DNA from: Flavobacterium sp.
GTDB lineage: Bacteria > Bacteroidota > Bacteroidia > Flavobacteriales > Flavobacteriaceae
Length of the DNA stretch: 60,471 nucleotides
Direction of reading: 5' to 3'
NCBI GenBank assembly: GCA_023251135.1
Contig: JAHEZJ010000035.1
Coordinates: 9,287-69,757 of the forward strand
Of this stretch, positions 59,463 through 60,471 are shown in pieces. Numbering within the stretch: position 1 is the first letter of the stretch; each line of letters begins with the position of its first letter. The position numbers were made by a program, and so were the translations under genes. The notes below the pieces were generated by a model. That model did no database searches. It was not told the origin of the DNA and saw nothing but the letters and a program-made list of their open reading frames with translations.

Positions 59463-60471
59463 TTAATTGTATAGTTTTAAGATTTTCTCAAAGTCTTTTG
59501 AAGGTAATCCCGCTTTTTGAAAAACTAAGAAGTCTTGTTTTGTTTTCTCTTTCCAGCTCAGGCTGTCAGTGACATTCTGCGACTGGTATTTTTTGTAAAT
59601 GGCTTTTGCTTCACTGTAATCATCGTTAATGAGGTAAACGTGTGCCAGATTTAATTTTACCAACAATTCCGTATCGTCCAGTTTCTCTCCTTCTTTCAGG
59701 AATTTAAGAGCTTTGCCATATTGTTTTGTCAAAATATAGCAATATCCGATGGAGCTGTAATCCAATGCGGTTGCTTTACCGTCGTTAATGATCGTATTCA
59801 ATTTTGGAATCGCTTCGTTGTATTTTTGAAGTCTAACCAAAGAAGCCGCCTGAGTTCTTAAGTCATTGTAGACATTTTTAGAGATATCAGCGTCTTTATA
59901 ACAGCTGTTCCCAAAGTCTTTATATGCCTTATTTTTCTCCATTGGCAGTAGTTTTTGAAATTCTGTATAGCGGTACTGCTTCATGATTTTTTCAAGAATA
60001 CAAACGCAAAAATCATCAGAATTCGCCATTTTCTGAGCCATTGTAGAGGTTTTACAAAGACTTATAATTTCATTTTTATTGTCCTGATTCCATCCGCGAT
60101 TGAGCTTGGTATCTACCCAGGGCACTACTTCCAAAACTATTTTTTGATTTAAAAGCCAGTTTTTACTGTGAAAACCAAACCAAAGTGTATTTACATTCTG
60201 TCCCAGACAAGACGATTTATCGAGTGACAATCGCTTAGCATCTTTACTCAGAGGGTCTTTCTGATCGTAACAGGCTTTATCGGTTTTTCCATCAGTAATG
60301 TACTTTTTTGCTGCTTCATTCGACGTAAACAAGGCGTAGGTACAGGTATCGTCGCCTGAAATTTTAGACATTAGAAAAACAGCTCCTGCCGATCCCTGAC
60401 TAATTCCGGTTGGATCGGGAATTGATTTTAAAACGGAAACCAAACTGTTGGCCATTTCCTGGTTTTCATCG
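59463..60471 (-). CDS. TPR protein, N-terminus beyond the window
   Basis: The frame stays open to the right edge (DENQEMANSLVSV), so the Met at 60455 is probably internal. About 335 residues are visible. The first half is soluble with several Cys; the second half has tetratricopeptide repeats (LRTQAASLVRLQKYNEAIPK, YSSIGYCYILTKQYGKALKF, VKLNLAHVYLINDDYSEAKA). TPRs mediate protein contacts. No family can be named for the N-terminal part. Convergent with nothing here; menC starts 68 bases downstream on the same strand. Confidence 0.7.
   Translation of the reverse strand, partial: DENQEMANSLVSVLKSIPDPTGISQGSAGAVFLMSKISGDDTCTYALFTSNEAAKKYITDGKTDKACYDQKDPLSKDAKRLSLDKSSCLGQNVNTLWFGFHSKNWLLNQKIVLEVVPWVDTKLNRGWNQDNKNEIISLCKTSTMAQKMANSDDFCVCILEKIMKQYRYTEFQKLLPMEKNKAYKDFGNSCYKDADISKNVYNDLRTQAASLVRLQKYNEAIPKLNTIINDGKATALDYSSIGYCYILTKQYGKALKFLKEGEKLDDTELLVKLNLAHVYLINDDYSEAKAIYKKYQSQNVTDSLSWKEKTKQDFLVFQKAGLPSKDFEKILKLYN

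Overview
The window reads as a chromosomal segment of a Flavobacterium-like member of the Bacteroidota. The evidence is AT-rich DNA, sigma-ABfr-type promoters (TTTG, about 19 nt, TAnnTTTG), A-rich start regions instead of strong Shine-Dalgarno sites, many lipoprotein signals with an acidic patch after the lipobox Cys (the Bacteroidota surface-export pattern), a TonB receptor with a carboxypeptidase-like N-terminal domain, and Flavobacterium-style dispersed hairpin repeats. Most genes are ordinary chromosomal genes. I see no prophage, integrase, transposase, CRISPR array or rRNA.

Layout. 1-3.2 kb: a stress/housekeeping run (end of a probable ArsR regulator, SRPBCC, DoxX-like, DUF4256, YdeI-like, NUDIX, VOC). 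3.7-8.4 kb: a class C beta-lactamase-fold hydrolase, a putative gluzincin, and a FAD monooxygenase carrying a DnaJ-type Cys motif pair. 8.6-14.1 kb (minus): a cobalamin riboswitch followed by three tandem paralogous surface lipoproteins and a DUF4465 lipoprotein, a likely vitamin B12 acquisition operon. 14.4-16.5 kb: unknown envelope proteins. 16.6-22.6 kb (minus): a ChrB-AraC fusion regulator, a PQQ-type propeller, a DUF4374 lipoprotein and a TonB receptor. 22.9-28 kb: a transglutaminase-like protein, tRNA-Tyr, two tRNA-Val genes, a methyltransferase, DinB, Crp and DeoD. 28-43.3 kb: an ABC exporter, a porin, proline dehydrogenase, AroB, a polyamine cluster (arginine decarboxylase, deoxyhypusine-synthase-like protein, acidic protein), RecQ, DinB, PEP carboxylase and Lrp. 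43.4-45.3 kb: an M14 carboxypeptidase divergent from an XRE regulator, with six copies of one operator motif between them. 45.4-60.5 kb: an acyltransferase, a SpeE-like/M23/lipoprotein operon, an APC permease, a class V aminotransferase, MsrA, SelO, YpdA, CYTH, an OmpA + helix-hairpin-helix membrane pair, MenC and a TPR protein cut by the window edge.

Three things stand out. First, 44552-44871 holds two divergent promoters, each with a TTTAC-N4-GTAAA palindrome over its -7 element and two more copies nearby (3 + 3). This looks like a self-contained regulatory switch built from an XRE repressor and a cytosolic M14 peptidase. Second, the B12 riboswitch drives three diverged copies of one surface lipoprotein family, with about 400 nt of structured leader between the switch and the first gene. 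Third, several genes have an echo of their own 3' end just downstream, next to a duplicated hairpin. For the class V aminotransferase and selO the echo keeps the protein sequence while the codons differ, which suggests remnants of replaced alleles or lost paralogs.

All family names rest on motifs read by eye and memory of the families. No database search was possible.
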